Source of the DNA: KK5 sp034043675
GTDB lineage: Bacteria > Pseudomonadota > Gammaproteobacteria > Burkholderiales > Burkholderiaceae_C
Length of the DNA: 64,000 nucleotides
Direction of reading: 5' to 3'
Assembly (NCBI RefSeq): GCF_034043675.1
Contig: NZ_JAXCLA010000001.1
Location: 434,001 to 498,000 of the forward strand
The position numbers and the translations under genes were made by a program. The stretch's first letter is position 1. Each line of letters begins with the position of its first letter. Shown here in pieces: positions 1-11,836 of the stretch. Under the pieces are notes generated by a model, which was not told the origin of the DNA, did no database searches, and worked only from the letters and a program-made list of their open reading frames with translations.

Positions 1-102
1 AGGTCTTGATTGGCGCCCGCCGGCGGGTCGAAGTCGATACGGCCGGTTTCATCAATCGGGCAAGTCCTAATAGGGTCTCATGCCACACATCGACGGCATG
101 GT

Positions 103-1559
<1,457 letters not shown>

Positions 1560-1563
<4 letters not shown>

Positions 1564-3428
1564 GATTGGGGCTCGGTCGAAGGAGAAGCGGTGGCGGAAT
1601 GGAGGCGCAGCCTCACGACGAATTCGTTGCCCGCCGGCGTGTCGGCCTGCGCGGCGCGATATCGGTACTCCAGGCCGGCGCCGTGGCGCTCGCAGAGCTC
1701 CCGGCAAATGTACAGGCCCAGGCCCGAGCCCCGACTGCGGGTCGAGAAGAAGGGCTCGAACAGGTGCCGCTCCACCTCCGGCGGAATGGCCGCACCAGCG
1801 TTGAACACCGACAACAGCGCACGCTCCGCGGGCGCCCGCGGGTCGGCCGACAGCGCCACCTGCACGCAGCCCGGTGCGCGCTCCGCATGGCGCAGGGCGT
1901 TGTCGAGCAGATTGACCAGCACGCGGCGCAGGTGCTCGGTCTCGAAGCGGACGACCAGCGGCTGCAGGGGCACGCTGCAGGTCAGCGGATCGTCCGGCCC
2001 CGGCGGCAGACCGTTGGTGCGCGCCCAGTCCAGGCAGGCCTGGGCGACCAGCTCGCCCGCGTCCACCGGCTGCGATTCGGCCATGCCGTGGCCGGGCGCC
2101 AGCTCCATCACGTCGTCGACGATGCGCTTGAGCCGCTCGACGTTGCTGGCCACCATGCGCATCAGCTGCTGGGCGCGCGGGTCGGTGCTGTCTTCGGCCA
2201 GCAGCGCATTGGCCTGGGCGATGGCCGCAAGCGGGTTGCGGATCTCGTGCGCGATGCCCACCGACACGCGCCCCATCGCCGCCAGGCGCTCCTGCTGGCT
2301 GCGCTGCTGCACCTGGCGCTTGTCCTCGACGAACAGCACGCAGACGTCCTCGCTGGTCTTGGACGCACGCCGCTGCGTGAAGCGCATGCGCAGGCGCAGC
2401 GCGCGCGGCTGTCCGTTGGCCAGCCGCAGCGTGACGTCGCGCCCGGCTTCCGGCCACGCACCCGCCGCAAAGGCCTGCTCCACCGCCGCCACCAGCGGCT
2501 CCCAGGCGGCCACACCGCGCAGCTGGAAGGGCGCCGCGCGCACCGGCCGCTGCGGCGCCTCGGCCAGCAGGATGCGCGCGGCCGGATTGGCGGCGCGCAC
2601 GCGGCCGCGACGGTCAACGACCATCACGCCCTCCTGCATCTCGTCGATCACGAGGCGATTCAGCTGCGCCTGCTGGCGTGCGTATTCCAGGCTGCCGCGC
2701 GCGGCCTGCTGCTCGCGGCGCAGCCGGTTGGCCATCTCGTTGGCCAGCAGGCTGATGGCGAAGAAGCCGGCGCCGACCAAGCCCGCCTCGGTCATCCGCA
2801 GGCCCACGTCCGCGCCGCTCAGCAAGGTCCAGCCGGCCACGCCGAGCATCAGCAAGGTCGCCATCGCGGCGGTGGCCAGCGCGACGAGCCGCGGCGTCAG
2901 CACGCCGGCCATCAGCACCGGCAGCACGAACAGCGCGCCGTAGTTGATGCTGGCGCCCTGCCCCAGCGCATGCAGCACGCCGAACACGGCCAGGTCCAGG
3001 CCCATGCTGGCCCACCATTGCGGACTGGAGACGCGCGACAGCGTCTGCACCGTCGCGCCCTGCTGCAGCGGCCGGAATAGCCGCAGGCTCAGCGCCTGCG
3101 CGGCATAGCCGAGCACCAGCGCGATGGTCCAGCGCGGCGCGGACGCGCCGAACAGGCCCGCGCCCAGCAAGGCCAGCACCAGCGCGACGCCCAGCGCCGC
3201 ACGTGCCAGCAGGAAGGCGCGGAACAGGCGCACGAAGGCGCTGTTCTCGCCGCTGCGCTCGGCGCGCCGGCGTTCCTGCTGGAAGAAGAGTTGCGTATCG
3301 GGGCCGCTGGAATCGCCTGACGACGAGGACGACCGCGGCTGCGTCGTCGGTGCGTCGATGGCCTCCAGGTCCTCGTCCAGGCCCGAGTCCGTGCCCGGTC
3401 CGAACCAGGACGGGGCGGCGTCGGTCAT
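1560..3428 (-). CDS. pilS: Sensor histidine kinase, PilS-like
   Basis: Inner-membrane histidine kinase of about 622 residues, the likely partner of the downstream PilR-like regulator. A polar N-terminal tail of about 80 residues is followed by several hydrophobic segments (roughly residues 85-265), a PAS-like region containing VIDEMQEGVMVVDRRGRV, a HisKA box with the phospho-accepting His in GIAHEIRNPLAAI, and a HATPase domain with NLLDNALRH and GSGLGLYICREL motifs. This is the PilS layout: multi-helix membrane anchor, PAS, HisKA, HATPase. The chosen ATG overlaps the stop of the PP0621-type gene by four bases (ATGA), and its own stop overlaps the pilR start in the same way, so the three genes form one tightly packed operon. 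Confidence 0.9.
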
Positions 3429-3682
3429 GCCTGCGGCCCGCTCGCCGCTTCGTATGCGGTGCGATGCGCGGCGCCGCAGAACATGCCGCCGCGGCCGGGC
3501 AGTGCCTCGTCCTGCGGCAGATGCAGGCCGCACTGCGCGCAGCGGACGATGGCCTTCGGCGGCGCGGGTGGAGGCGGCGTCGGCGGCGTGCTGCGGCGCT
3601 CCTCCGGCTCCGCGGTGCGCTGCTTGGCCCCCAGCATGAAGGCCACGACGGCGATCACGATCACGATCAACAGGAACTTCAT
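3425..3682 (-). CDS. PP0621-family small membrane protein
   Basis: Predicted 85-residue protein. Residues 1-20 (MKFLLIVIVIAVVAFMLGAK) form a membrane anchor, followed by a proline-rich linker and a C-terminal module with RCAQCGLHLP and GMFCGAAH, a CxxC...C pattern suggesting a small metal-binding site. This matches the PP0621 family often found next to pilS/pilR. Function is unknown. The ATG at 3682 was picked because it begins the hydrophobic segment; longer readings add an implausible Arg-rich tail. It is the first gene of the small-protein/pilS/pilR operon, with four-base overlap into pilS. Confidence 0.75.
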   Translation of the reverse strand: MKFLLIVIVIAVVAFMLGAKQRTAEPEERRSTPPTPPPPAPPKAIVRCAQCGLHLPQDEALPGRGGMFCGAAHRTAYEAASGPQA

Positions 3683-3693
3683 CAAGACGCGAA

Positions 3694-4542
3694 TCAGGAA
3701 GGGATGGGACGTTGCAAGATCACTTCGAGTACGAAGCGCGAACCGGCGTAGGACAAGAGCAGCAGCACCGCGCCGAAGTAGAGCCAGCGCGTGGCCCGCC
3801 GGCCACGCCAGCCGAAGGCCCGGCGGCCGGCCAGCAGGCCGCTGAGCACGAACCAGCCGAGCACCGCCAGCAGGTTCTTGTGGTCCCAGCGCCAGTGCGG
3901 CGTGAACCACCAGCCCAGCACGATCGCCAGCGACAGCACGACCACGCCGGCGGCGACGAACTGGAAGGTCAGCCGCTCCAGCCGCAGCAGCGGCAGCCCC
4001 GGCATCGCGCTCACGCTCGAGGGCTTGTTGCGCATCTGCCGCTCGGCCCGGTTCAGCAGCACCGCATGCAGCACCGCCACGCCGAACAGCCCGTAGGACG
4101 CCAGGCCCAGCACCCAGTGCAGCGGCGCCCAGGGCGACACCGCCAGCGGCCGGCTCTCACCCGGGAAGATCATCGCCAGCAGCACGGCCAGCAGGCCCAG
4201 CACGGCCAGCACGCGCCGCGCGCTGGCCAGCGGCAGCAGCCGGCTCTCGACCAGGTAGACCGCCAGCACCAGCCACATCGTGGCCGACAGCGCCGGCGCG
4301 AAACCGAAGCGCGCGCCCGGCTCCGGCAGGCCGATGCCGGCGATGTCCACCGTCAGCGCCACCGCCTGCGCAAGCCAGGCCGCCAGCAGCACGAGCTGCA
4401 GCCGCGGCTGCGCCGTTTCGGGCGCCTTGTCCGCCGCCTTGCCGACCAATACAGCGACCGCCAGATAGGCCAGCGCGGCCACCGCGCTGGCGGCGATCAG
4501 GACTCGCCCGGCGGTCTCCGAAGATGCGGCAGATAAAATCAT
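3694..4542 (-). CDS. CcsA/YpjD-like cytochrome c assembly-type inner membrane protein
   Basis: Predicted 282-residue polytopic membrane protein with about eight hydrophobic segments. The family hallmark is the tryptophan-rich stretch after helix six, seen here as LGWWFTPHWRWDHKNLLAVLGW, close to the haem-handling WWD-type region of the CcmC/CcsA superfamily. In many betaproteobacteria this gene lies divergent from ffh, as here. Its exact role is not established. The start at 4542 (MILSAASSE) is preferred; an upstream in-frame ATG at 4566 would add eight residues. Only about 50 bp separate this start from ffh, so both promoters must share that gap. Confidence 0.8.
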   Translation of the reverse strand: MILSAASSETAGRVLIAASAVAALAYLAVAVLVGKAADKAPETAQPRLQLVLLAAWLAQAVALTVDIAGIGLPEPGARFGFAPALSATMWLVLAVYLVESRLLPLASARRVLAVLGLLAVLLAMIFPGESRPLAVSPWAPLHWVLGLASYGLFGVAVLHAVLLNRAERQMRNKPSSVSAMPGLPLLRLERLTFQFVAAGVVVLSLAIVLGWWFTPHWRWDHKNLLAVLGWFVLSGLLAGRRAFGWRGRRATRWLYFGAVLLLLSYAGSRFVLEVILQRPIPS

Positions 4543-4592
4543 GGTCCACAGTGTACTTTTGCGCACCCGACTCCAAGGGCGGCGCGACCCCG

Positions 4593-5996
4593 ATGGCCTC
4601 CACTCTGACCGATCGCCTGAGCCAGCTCGTCAAGACGATGCGCGGCCAGGCCCGCATCACCGAATCGAACGTCCAGGACATGCTGCGCGAGGTGCGCATG
4701 GCCCTGCTGGAAGCGGACGTCGCGCTGCCGGTCGTGCGCGACTTCATCGCCCGCGTGAAGGAAAAGGCGCTGGGCCAGGAGGTCGTCGGCTCGCTGAACC
4801 CGGGCCAGGTGCTGGTCTCCGTCGTCCACAAGGAACTCGCTGCGACGATGGGCGAAGGCGTCAGCGACATCAACCTCGCCGCCCAGCCGCCCGCCGTGAT
4901 CCTGATGGCCGGCCTGCAGGGCGCCGGCAAGACGACGACCACCGCCAAGCTCGCCAAGCACCTGATCGAGAAGCGCAAGAAGAAGGTGCTCACCGTCAGC
5001 GCCGACGTCTACCGCCCCGCCGCCATCGAGCAGCTGAAGACGGTCACCCAGCAGGCCGGCGCCGAATGGTTCGCCTCCACGCCGGACCAGAAGCCGCACG
5101 ACATCGCGCTCGCCGCGATCGACTACGCTCGCAGGCACTACTTCGACGTGCTGCTGGTCGACACCGCCGGCCGCCTGGCGATCGACGAAGCGCTGATGGC
5201 CGAGATCCGCGACCTGCATGCGACCTTGAAGCCGGTCGAGACGCTGTTCGTCGTCGACGCGATGCAGGGCCAGGACGCGGTCAACACCGCCAAGGCCTTC
5301 AAGGACGCGCTGCCGCTGACCGGCGTCGTGCTGACCAAGCTCGACGGCGACTCGCGCGGCGGCGCGGCGCTGTCGGTACGCCAGATCACCGGTGCACCGA
5401 TCAAGTTCGCCGGCGTGTCGGAGAAGATCGACGGCCTCGAGGTCTTCGACGCCGAACGCCATGCCGGCCGCGTGCTGGGCATGGGCGACATCGTCGCGCT
5501 GGTCGAGGAAGTGACCAAGGGCGTGGACATCGCCGCCGCGCAGAAGCTGGCCGACAAGATCAAGTCCGGCAACACCTTCGACCTGAACGACTTCCTCGCC
5601 CAGATCTCTCAGATGAAGAAGATGGGCGGCCTCTCCGGCCTGATGGACAAGCTGCCCGCGCAGATGACCGCCAAGGCCGGTGCCGCCGACATGGACAAGG
5701 CCGAGCGCGACATGAAGCGCATGGAAGGCATCCTCAGCGCGATGACCGCCAAGGAGCGCGCCAACCCCAAGCTGCTGCTGGACGGCAAGACCAAGGCCAG
5801 CCGCAAGAAGCGCATCGCCTCCGGTGCCGGCGTGCAGGTGCAGGACGTCAACCGCGTGCTGAATCAGTACGACCAGATGGCCGGCATGATGAAGAAGATG
5901 TCCGGCGGCGGGATGATGAAGATGATGAAGAAGCTGGGCGGGATGAAGGGCGGCATGGGCGGGATGGGAGGCATGCTCCCGCCCGGCATGAAGTAA
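4593..5996 (+). CDS. ffh: Signal recognition particle protein Ffh
   Basis: Predicted 467-residue SRP54 GTPase, which binds 4.5S RNA and signal sequences and delivers nascent inner-membrane proteins to FtsY. The N domain is followed by the G domain with GLQGAGKT (residues 107-114), VDTAGR and LTKLDGD. The M domain ends in a typical methionine/lysine/glycine-rich tail (MMKKMSGGGMMKMMKKLGG). The ATG at 4593 gives MASTLTDRLS, the usual Ffh opening; an upstream in-frame extension lacks similarity to the family. It converges on ftsY with only three bases between the stop codons. Confidence 0.97.
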   Translation: MASTLTDRLSQLVKTMRGQARITESNVQDMLREVRMALLEADVALPVVRDFIARVKEKALGQEVVGSLNPGQVLVSVVHKELAATMGEGVSDINLAAQPPAVILMAGLQGAGKTTTTAKLAKHLIEKRKKKVLTVSADVYRPAAIEQLKTVTQQAGAEWFASTPDQKPHDIALAAIDYARRHYFDVLLVDTAGRLAIDEALMAEIRDLHATLKPVETLFVVDAMQGQDAVNTAKAFKDALPLTGVVLTKLDGDSRGGAALSVRQITGAPIKFAGVSEKIDGLEVFDAERHAGRVLGMGDIVALVEEVTKGVDIAAAQKLADKIKSGNTFDLNDFLAQISQMKKMGGLSGLMDKLPAQMTAKAGAADMDKAERDMKRMEGILSAMTAKERANPKLLLDGKTKASRKKRIASGAGVQVQDVNRVLNQYDQMAGMMKKMSGGGMMKMMKKLGGMKGGMGGMGGMLPPGMK

Positions 5997-5999
5997 GTT

Positions 6000-7079
<1,080 letters not shown>

Positions 7080-7121
7080 GGATGATGAGTAGCAGGCCCG
7101 AAAAGAAATTTCGAGCAACGA

Positions 7122-7151
7122 TTGCATTGTCCGCCAAAAGCTGGCTAGAAT
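7122..7151 (+). promoter_or_regulatory. Candidate sigma-70 promoter of tRNA-Met
   Basis: TTGCAT (7122-7127) and TAGAAT (7146-7151) with an 18-base spacer lie 11 bases upstream of the tRNA 5' end. This is a plausible housekeeping promoter by match and position. Confidence 0.5.
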
Positions 7152-7162
7152 AGAGGGCTTGA

Positions 7163-7239
<77 letters not shown>

Positions 7240-7247
7240 AATAAATC

Positions 7248-7283
7248 AACGGGTTACGTCGCAGGGCGTGGCCCGTTTTTTCT
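7248..7283 (+). terminator. Intrinsic terminator after tRNA-Met
   Basis: AACGGG (7248-7253) pairs with CCCGTT (7272-7277), followed by a run of Ts. It lies nine bases past the tRNA 3' end and would end that transcript. Confidence 0.65.
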
Positions 7284-7295
7284 TTTCGGGCGGCG

Positions 7296-7319
7296 AATAT
7301 CAGACAGTTGTCTGATATT
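7296..7319. promoter_or_regulatory. 24-bp near-perfect palindrome upstream of acyltransferase gene
   Basis: Two 11-base arms, AATATCAGACA and its exact reverse complement TGTCTGATATT, flank a two-base centre. It is AT-rich in a GC-rich region and lies 36 bp upstream of the acyltransferase ATG. It looks like an operator for a dimeric repressor, though the trailing Ts could also make it a weak terminator. Confidence 0.5.
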
Positions 7320-7355
7320 TTGTCCGCTTGGGAGCCTAAGGAAAGGAGCACGGGC

Positions 7356-8315
7356 ATGTTGAAGTCGCTTCAAGCCGGCCGCGCGATCGCGGCGCTGATG
7401 GTAGTCCTGTACCATATGGGGCCCGCCGTCGAGAAGTACTTCGGCTTAGGCGCCCTGGCCGCCCCGTGGGGTCGCGCCGGCGTCGAGTTCTTCTTCGTCC
7501 TGAGCGGCTTCATCATCGCCAGCGCCCACTGGGACGACATCGGTCGACTTGATCGGCTGGGCCGCTTCGCCTGGAAGCGCTTCGTGCGGATCTACCCGAT
7601 CTACTGGGTCGTCTTCCTGTTGGCCTTTACCGGCGCCTACCGCCTGCTGAACCTGTCGGTTGCCGAGGTGCTGCACGGACTGCTTCTCACGCCCACAGGC
7701 GTGGCGCCCGTGATCTCGGTCGCCTGGTCGCTTCAGTGGGAAATTGTCTTCTACGTGCTCTTCGCGTCACTGATCGTTCACCCCGCGCTTGCGCTGGCGG
7801 TGCTGGCCGCGGTGCTGATCGGGCTCCCGGGCAGCCCGAAGTACTTGATGCTGTTCCTGGCGGGCGTCGCGTGCGCGGTGGTCGACCGCCGCCAGCTCGC
7901 GGTGCCTGGCCGCCTGGTGGCGCTGATAGGCACTCTGGTGTTCGCTGCGGCGAGTGCAGTCGAGACGGTGAGCGGCGGTCAGCCGGTCTTTTGGTACGGC
8001 GTCGGTGCCGCGCTGCTGGTGCTTGGCCTGGTGAGGGCGGAACGCGCGGGGCACATGATCGGGGCGCATCCGGCGCTGCAGCTACTGGGCAACGCCTCAT
8101 ACAGCATTTACCTGCTGCACTACCCCTTTATCAGCGCGGCCTGCAAGGTAGCCGCCGCAGTCGGCCTGCGTGGGCCGGCCTGGGGCGCGGCAGTCTATGC
8201 CGTGGTGCTGATGGCGGCCGTCGCGGCCGGGGTGCTACTGCACCTGTACGTCGAGCGGCCCCTGATCGATCGCCTGACCGCACGGCGCCCGGTGCTGGCG
8301 CCAGTGGCTGACTGA
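7356..8315 (+). CDS. Acyltransferase 3 family membrane protein (OafA/YrhL-like)
   Basis: Predicted 319-residue polytopic membrane acyltransferase. The family signature is at the N-terminus: MLKSLQAGRAIAALMVVLYH, then GVEFFFVLSGFIIA and RIYPIYW, followed by about nine further hydrophobic segments and a C-terminal SYSIYLLHYPF motif. Such enzymes O-acylate cell-surface sugars or exported metabolites; the substrate cannot be told from sequence. A good ribosome site (AAGGAG, 7343-7348) fixes the ATG at 7356. It stands alone between a tRNA terminator and an IS remnant, which suggests an acquired cargo gene, possibly controlled by the palindrome just upstream. Confidence 0.85.
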   Translation: MLKSLQAGRAIAALMVVLYHMGPAVEKYFGLGALAAPWGRAGVEFFFVLSGFIIASAHWDDIGRLDRLGRFAWKRFVRIYPIYWVVFLLAFTGAYRLLNLSVAEVLHGLLLTPTGVAPVISVAWSLQWEIVFYVLFASLIVHPALALAVLAAVLIGLPGSPKYLMLFLAGVACAVVDRRQLAVPGRLVALIGTLVFAAASAVETVSGGQPVFWYGVGAALLVLGLVRAERAGHMIGAHPALQLLGNASYSIYLLHYPFISAACKVAAAVGLRGPAWGAAVYAVVLMAAVAAGVLLHLYVERPLIDRLTARRPVLAPVAD

Positions 8316-8317
8316 GG

Positions 8318-8708
8318 GCACGTCGTCGCCCAAGGCGGCCGTCCGGCACTTCTCGTACTGCCCTGCCGTGTGCTGCGCCCGTGCGCAATGCTGCTGGACG
8401 CGGCTGGTGTACTCGATGTGACGGAAGAAGCCGTCGAGCTGCTCGGCAACGCGGACATCATCTTCATCGCTTGGGTCACTTCTTCCGTTTGCAAGGTGGG
8501 ATGAACGCGCCAGCCAACGATCTTGCGTGAGTGAGCGTCGGTCACCAGGCTCAGATAGACAGACAAACTTCTCAGCGGTGGGCAAGTAGGTGATGTCGGC
8601 CACCCACAGTTGTTCGCTTCTCGTCACCTCGATCTGCTCGCGGCCTTCCTTGACCAGGTTCGGATGACGCCGATACCGATGACGGCTGTCCGTGGTCTTG
8701 TGATATGC
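8318..8708 (-). pseudogene. IS3-family transposase OrfB (DDE) fragment, frameshifted
   Basis: Begins with HKTTDSRHRYRRHPNLV and continues to QLWVADITYLPTAEKFV, the start of the rve integrase core with its first catalytic Asp. Near 8547-8560 the frame shifts, and the sequence resumes as LSLVTDAHSRKIVGW and HPTLQTEEVTQAMKM. A further shift follows, and only a weak trace of the second Asp region (EYTSR) is visible. The last catalytic Glu region is absent. It is clearly not functional. Confidence 0.65.
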
Positions 8709-8749
8709 CCGGCGCCCGTCTTATCTATCGGCATTGCCGCCGATGATGC

Positions 8750-8938
8750 CGTAGGCGCCCATCCCTGGCGACTGTGCTTGCGCATCCAGGTCAACACTGT
8801 CGAGCATCCCCGAATTCCATACTTGGCCTGCGCCTGCTTGTAAGTCAGCTCGCCTTTTTCGACCGGCTCTACGACGCTGAGCTTAAACGCCACCGCGTAG
8901 TCGCGCTGCTTCGCTTCAGGCCCGTATCCATCACACAT
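8750..8938 (-). pseudogene. IS3-family transposase OrfA fragment
   Basis: About 63 residues resembling the helix-turn-helix DNA-binding OrfA of IS3 elements: AKQRDYAVAFKLSVVEPVEK, ELTYKQAQAKYGI and STVLTWMRKH. After RQGWAP the reading frame loses family resemblance. The normal programmed frameshift region and the OrfB start are missing. Confidence 0.65.
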
Positions 8939-9169
8939 GCTCTTTCTTGAAGGCAAATGTGTCAACGCAGATCAGGACGGGTCATTGCAAGGTGCATGTC
9001 CGGCATTACAGTTACAAGCCGCTGCAAATGTGAACCCGGATCTCCGCTTTTCTGTGGATGTGTTCACCATCGAACGAGCGCTCAATGGCCCCCGCACCGA
9101 GGCGTGGACCCCGGTTCCGGATGCGATGAGTCACGGCACGTGCCGTGCTCCTGCCAGCAAAGGACAGCC

Positions 9170-9883
9170 ATGAACGCTTCACCGATGCTTCCCCAGACCC
9201 ATGCGGCCCTGAACGAGACTCCCATTCCCGCTGCAGCGCCGGGCTGTGCACCTGCCACGCTGCTGCTAGTCGACGATCACGAGATCGTCCGCTGCGGCGT
9301 CAAGAGCAGCTTCGAGGAACTGGACGGCGTACCGCTGAACTGGCTCGAGGCGGACTCGCTGCAGGATGCACTGCAGATCTATGGTCGCGAGGAGGCGATC
9401 AACGCTGTGCTGCTCGACCTGAACCTGGCGGACTGCAAGGGCCTTCAGGGTCTGCGCCGCTTCCTGCAGGAGTTCCCGGAAGCGAGCGTGGCCGTGTTCA
9501 GCGCGACGCGCGATGAGTTCGTCGTTCGCCAGGCGCGCGCGCTCGGTGCCGCCGGCTATGTGCCCAAGGGCGCGGCGGCAGGCCAGGTGCGCGATGCGTT
9601 GAAGGCGCTGCTGTGGCCGCGCACCAGCGGGCAGCAGCGCTACCCGACGCCGCCGGTCCAGGCGCTGTTCCCGTCGTTCCCGTCCTCGGCCATGTTTGAC
9701 CGGGTCTCGGAGCTGGGCGCGCAGCATTTGGAGATCCTGGAACTGGTACTGTCCGGCTGCACGAACCAGGAGATCAGCGCGACGACGCACCTGTGCCTGG
9801 GCACAGTGAAGAATTACGTCTCCTCGCTGCTGCTGGCGCTGGACGTGCGATCGCGCTCGCACATGGTCAGCCTGTTCCGATGA
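9170..9883 (+). CDS. LuxR-type response regulator
   Basis: Predicted 237-residue NarL/FixJ-class regulator. The receiver begins at LLLVDDHEIVRCG and has its phospho-acceptor in AVLLDLNLADCKG. The switch Lys lies in AAGYVPKGA. The C-terminal LuxR helix-turn-helix includes LELVLSGCTNQEISA and LGTVKNYVSSLLLAL. A ribosome site AAAGGA (9159-9164) supports the ATG at 9170. The stop overlaps the start of the hybrid kinase (ATGA), so the two are coupled and probably form one signalling pair. They sit immediately upstream of the T6SS locus and are natural candidates to regulate it, though nothing in the sequence proves this. Confidence 0.85.
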   Translation: MNASPMLPQTHAALNETPIPAAAPGCAPATLLLVDDHEIVRCGVKSSFEELDGVPLNWLEADSLQDALQIYGREEAINAVLLDLNLADCKGLQGLRRFLQEFPEASVAVFSATRDEFVVRQARALGAAGYVPKGAAAGQVRDALKALLWPRTSGQQRYPTPPVQALFPSFPSSAMFDRVSELGAQHLEILELVLSGCTNQEISATTHLCLGTVKNYVSSLLLALDVRSRSHMVSLFR

Positions 9884-11718
9884 GCCCTGGCCGACCGGCG
9901 AACGCAGCAGCGCCGGCCGCCCGCTACGTGGTGGTCGACGGGCAACACGTCGATGCCGAAGCTGCCGCGATCGACCCGAGCGGCCCAGCCTCACCCGCAC
10001 CTGCTGGCGTACTGTCCAGCACGGCCTGGACGACGGTGACGGAGACGGCACCGCTGCTGTCCGCCGCCGGTGTCGGGGCGATCACCTGCGGCCTGCTGAC
10101 TTCCGACCTGAGCGCATGGTCGATCGTCTGGGCTCTGGCCGGTGCCGGGCTGGTGGCCGGATGGAGCCTGGCCCTGGCCTTCCCGTGGCGCTTCACCCCG
10201 CTGCGTTCGCTGATCTGGCACCACCGCACCGTGAGCTTGCTCGCGGTGCTGCTGATGCTCTGGTCGCTCGGTGCCCCCGAGTCGCTCACGGATCTCCCGC
10301 CCCATACCGCACCGGAATTGCTGCGGCACTCAGCGGCGGTGCTGGTCGCCTGCGGCGGCGCCTTCGTCTTCGGCCCGCTGGTGCGCCTGGGCATCCCGGC
10401 CATCGCCCTGCCGCCGCTGCATCTGCTGCTGGACCGCTCCACCGCGCCCGCCAGCTGGGCGCCTTCGCCCACGATCCTGCTCCAGGCGCTGCTGGCCACC
10501 ATGCTGGCCACCGCGCTCGCGCTGGCTGCCCGGCAGGCCTGGCGGCGCCGCGCCGCGGCCCAGCTCGCCGCGGAACGGCGCATCGCCGAGGCCGAAGCCG
10601 CCTGCCGGGCCGCGCTGCGCGCCGATGCGGACAAGACCCGCTTCCTCAGCGCCACCAGCCACGATCTGCGCCAGCCGGTCCATGCGCTGGGCCTGTTCGC
10701 CGCCACGCTCGACAAGCGCCTGCGCGGCACCCGCGACGAGCCGCTGGTGCGCAACGTCGTGCGCTCGGTCGAAGGCCTGGACCGCTCGCTCAACGCAATG
10801 CTCGACGTCTCGCGGCTGGACGCCGGCGTGGTCGAGCCGAATTTCCAGCACTTCCCGCTGCGCGATCTCTTTCGCCGCCTGCACATGCAGTTCGCCGGCC
10901 AGGCCGACCTGGCCGGACTGAGCCTGCGCTTCTCGCCCGGCGGCAAGTGGGTGACCAGCGATCCGCAGTTGCTCGAACGCATCCTGGCGAACCTGATCCA
11001 GAACGCGATGAAGTACACCGCACACGGCGGGGTCGTCGTCGTGGTGCGCAGCAGCGCCCGGCATTTCAACATCGAGGTCTGGGACACCGGCGTCGGCATC
11101 GCGGCTTCCGAGCTGCCGCACATCTTCGACGAGTACTACCAGGTGCCGGGCCACAAGGCGCTGCGCCAGCAGGGCACCGGCATGGGCTTGGCGATCGTGC
11201 GCCGGCTCGTGCGCCTGCTCGGCCACCGGCTGACGGTCGCCTCGCAGCCGGGGCGCGGCACGATGTTCCGGCTCAGCGTCCAGCAACGCGGCTCACCCGA
11301 AGTGCAGGACCTGACCGCGCCGGCCGACACCTTGCCGATGCCGGCCGGCCGCGCGCGCACCGTGCTGATCGTCGAGGACGACGACGCCGTGCGCGAGGGC
11401 CTCGCGCTGCTGCTCGAGGAATCCGGCTACGCGGCGCTTCAGGCACGCAGCCTCGAGGACGCGCGCCAGACCTTGCGGATGATCGAACTGCCGCCGGACC
11501 TGCTGCTGACGGACATGCGCCTGGGCTCCGGCCCCGACGGCCTCGAGGTGATCGAGGAAGTCCGGCGCGAATGCGGCTTCGAGCTGCCGGCCATCATCGT
11601 CACCGGCGATGCCGTCAGCGACGACGACCAGCCGCTGGGCAACGGCGCCCATCCTGTGCTGTTCAAGCCGGTCGATCCGCGAAAGCTGCTGCTGCGCATC
11701 CGTAGCCTGGTCGCGTGA
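9880..11718 (+). CDS. Hybrid sensor histidine kinase with C-terminal receiver
   Basis: Predicted 612-residue membrane kinase. Residues about 45-225 hold roughly five or six hydrophobic segments, followed by a short coiled coil. The HisKA box is FLSATSHDLRQPVHALGLFA with the phospho-His, and the HATPase has NLIQNAMKYT, VWDTGVGI and GTGMGLAIVRRL. The C-terminal receiver begins VLIVEDDDAVREG, with acceptor Asp in LLLTDMRLGSGPDG and Lys in VLFKPVD. The HDLRQP form of the H-box is typical of hybrid kinases paired with LuxR-type regulators in beta- and gammaproteobacteria. Stimulus unknown. A copy of the T6SS-associated TGACTTTCGG element starts 33 bp after its stop codon. Confidence 0.87.
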   Translation: MSPGRPANAAAPAARYVVVDGQHVDAEAAAIDPSGPASPAPAGVLSSTAWTTVTETAPLLSAAGVGAITCGLLTSDLSAWSIVWALAGAGLVAGWSLALAFPWRFTPLRSLIWHHRTVSLLAVLLMLWSLGAPESLTDLPPHTAPELLRHSAAVLVACGGAFVFGPLVRLGIPAIALPPLHLLLDRSTAPASWAPSPTILLQALLATMLATALALAARQAWRRRAAAQLAAERRIAEAEAACRAALRADADKTRFLSATSHDLRQPVHALGLFAATLDKRLRGTRDEPLVRNVVRSVEGLDRSLNAMLDVSRLDAGVVEPNFQHFPLRDLFRRLHMQFAGQADLAGLSLRFSPGGKWVTSDPQLLERILANLIQNAMKYTAHGGVVVVVRSSARHFNIEVWDTGVGIAASELPHIFDEYYQVPGHKALRQQGTGMGLAIVRRLVRLLGHRLTVASQPGRGTMFRLSVQQRGSPEVQDLTAPADTLPMPAGRARTVLIVEDDDAVREGLALLLEESGYAALQARSLEDARQTLRMIELPPDLLLTDMRLGSGPDGLEVIEEVRRECGFELPAIIVTGDAVSDDDQPLGNGAHPVLFKPVDPRKLLLRIRSLVA

Positions 11719-11750
11719 TCGGGCACGGCATCGGCGCCACCTGCACAAAG

Positions 11751-11760
11751 TGACTTTCGG
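11751..11760 (+). promoter_or_regulatory. T6SS-associated repeat element, copy A
   Basis: TGACTTTCGG located 86 bp before the tssA ATG. One of seven related sites found upstream of T6SS transcription units in this window. The palindromic second half (GTCA) is absent here. Confidence 0.45.
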
Positions 11761-11836
11761 CTGCTGCGCCGCAGCCGCTCGATCCATAGAGTCAAGCTCA
11801 GACAAGCCCTTCGACCGTCCTGCCTCATCCCAATCC

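Larger units (their letters stand above)
8318..8938 (-). mobile_element. Degraded IS3-family insertion sequence remnant
   Basis: Two transposase fragments on the minus strand (orfA-like then orfB-like) in the usual IS3 order, with internal deletion and at least two frameshifts. No terminal inverted repeats or target duplication were recognised, so the outer limits are approximate. The element is inactive. Confidence 0.7.
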
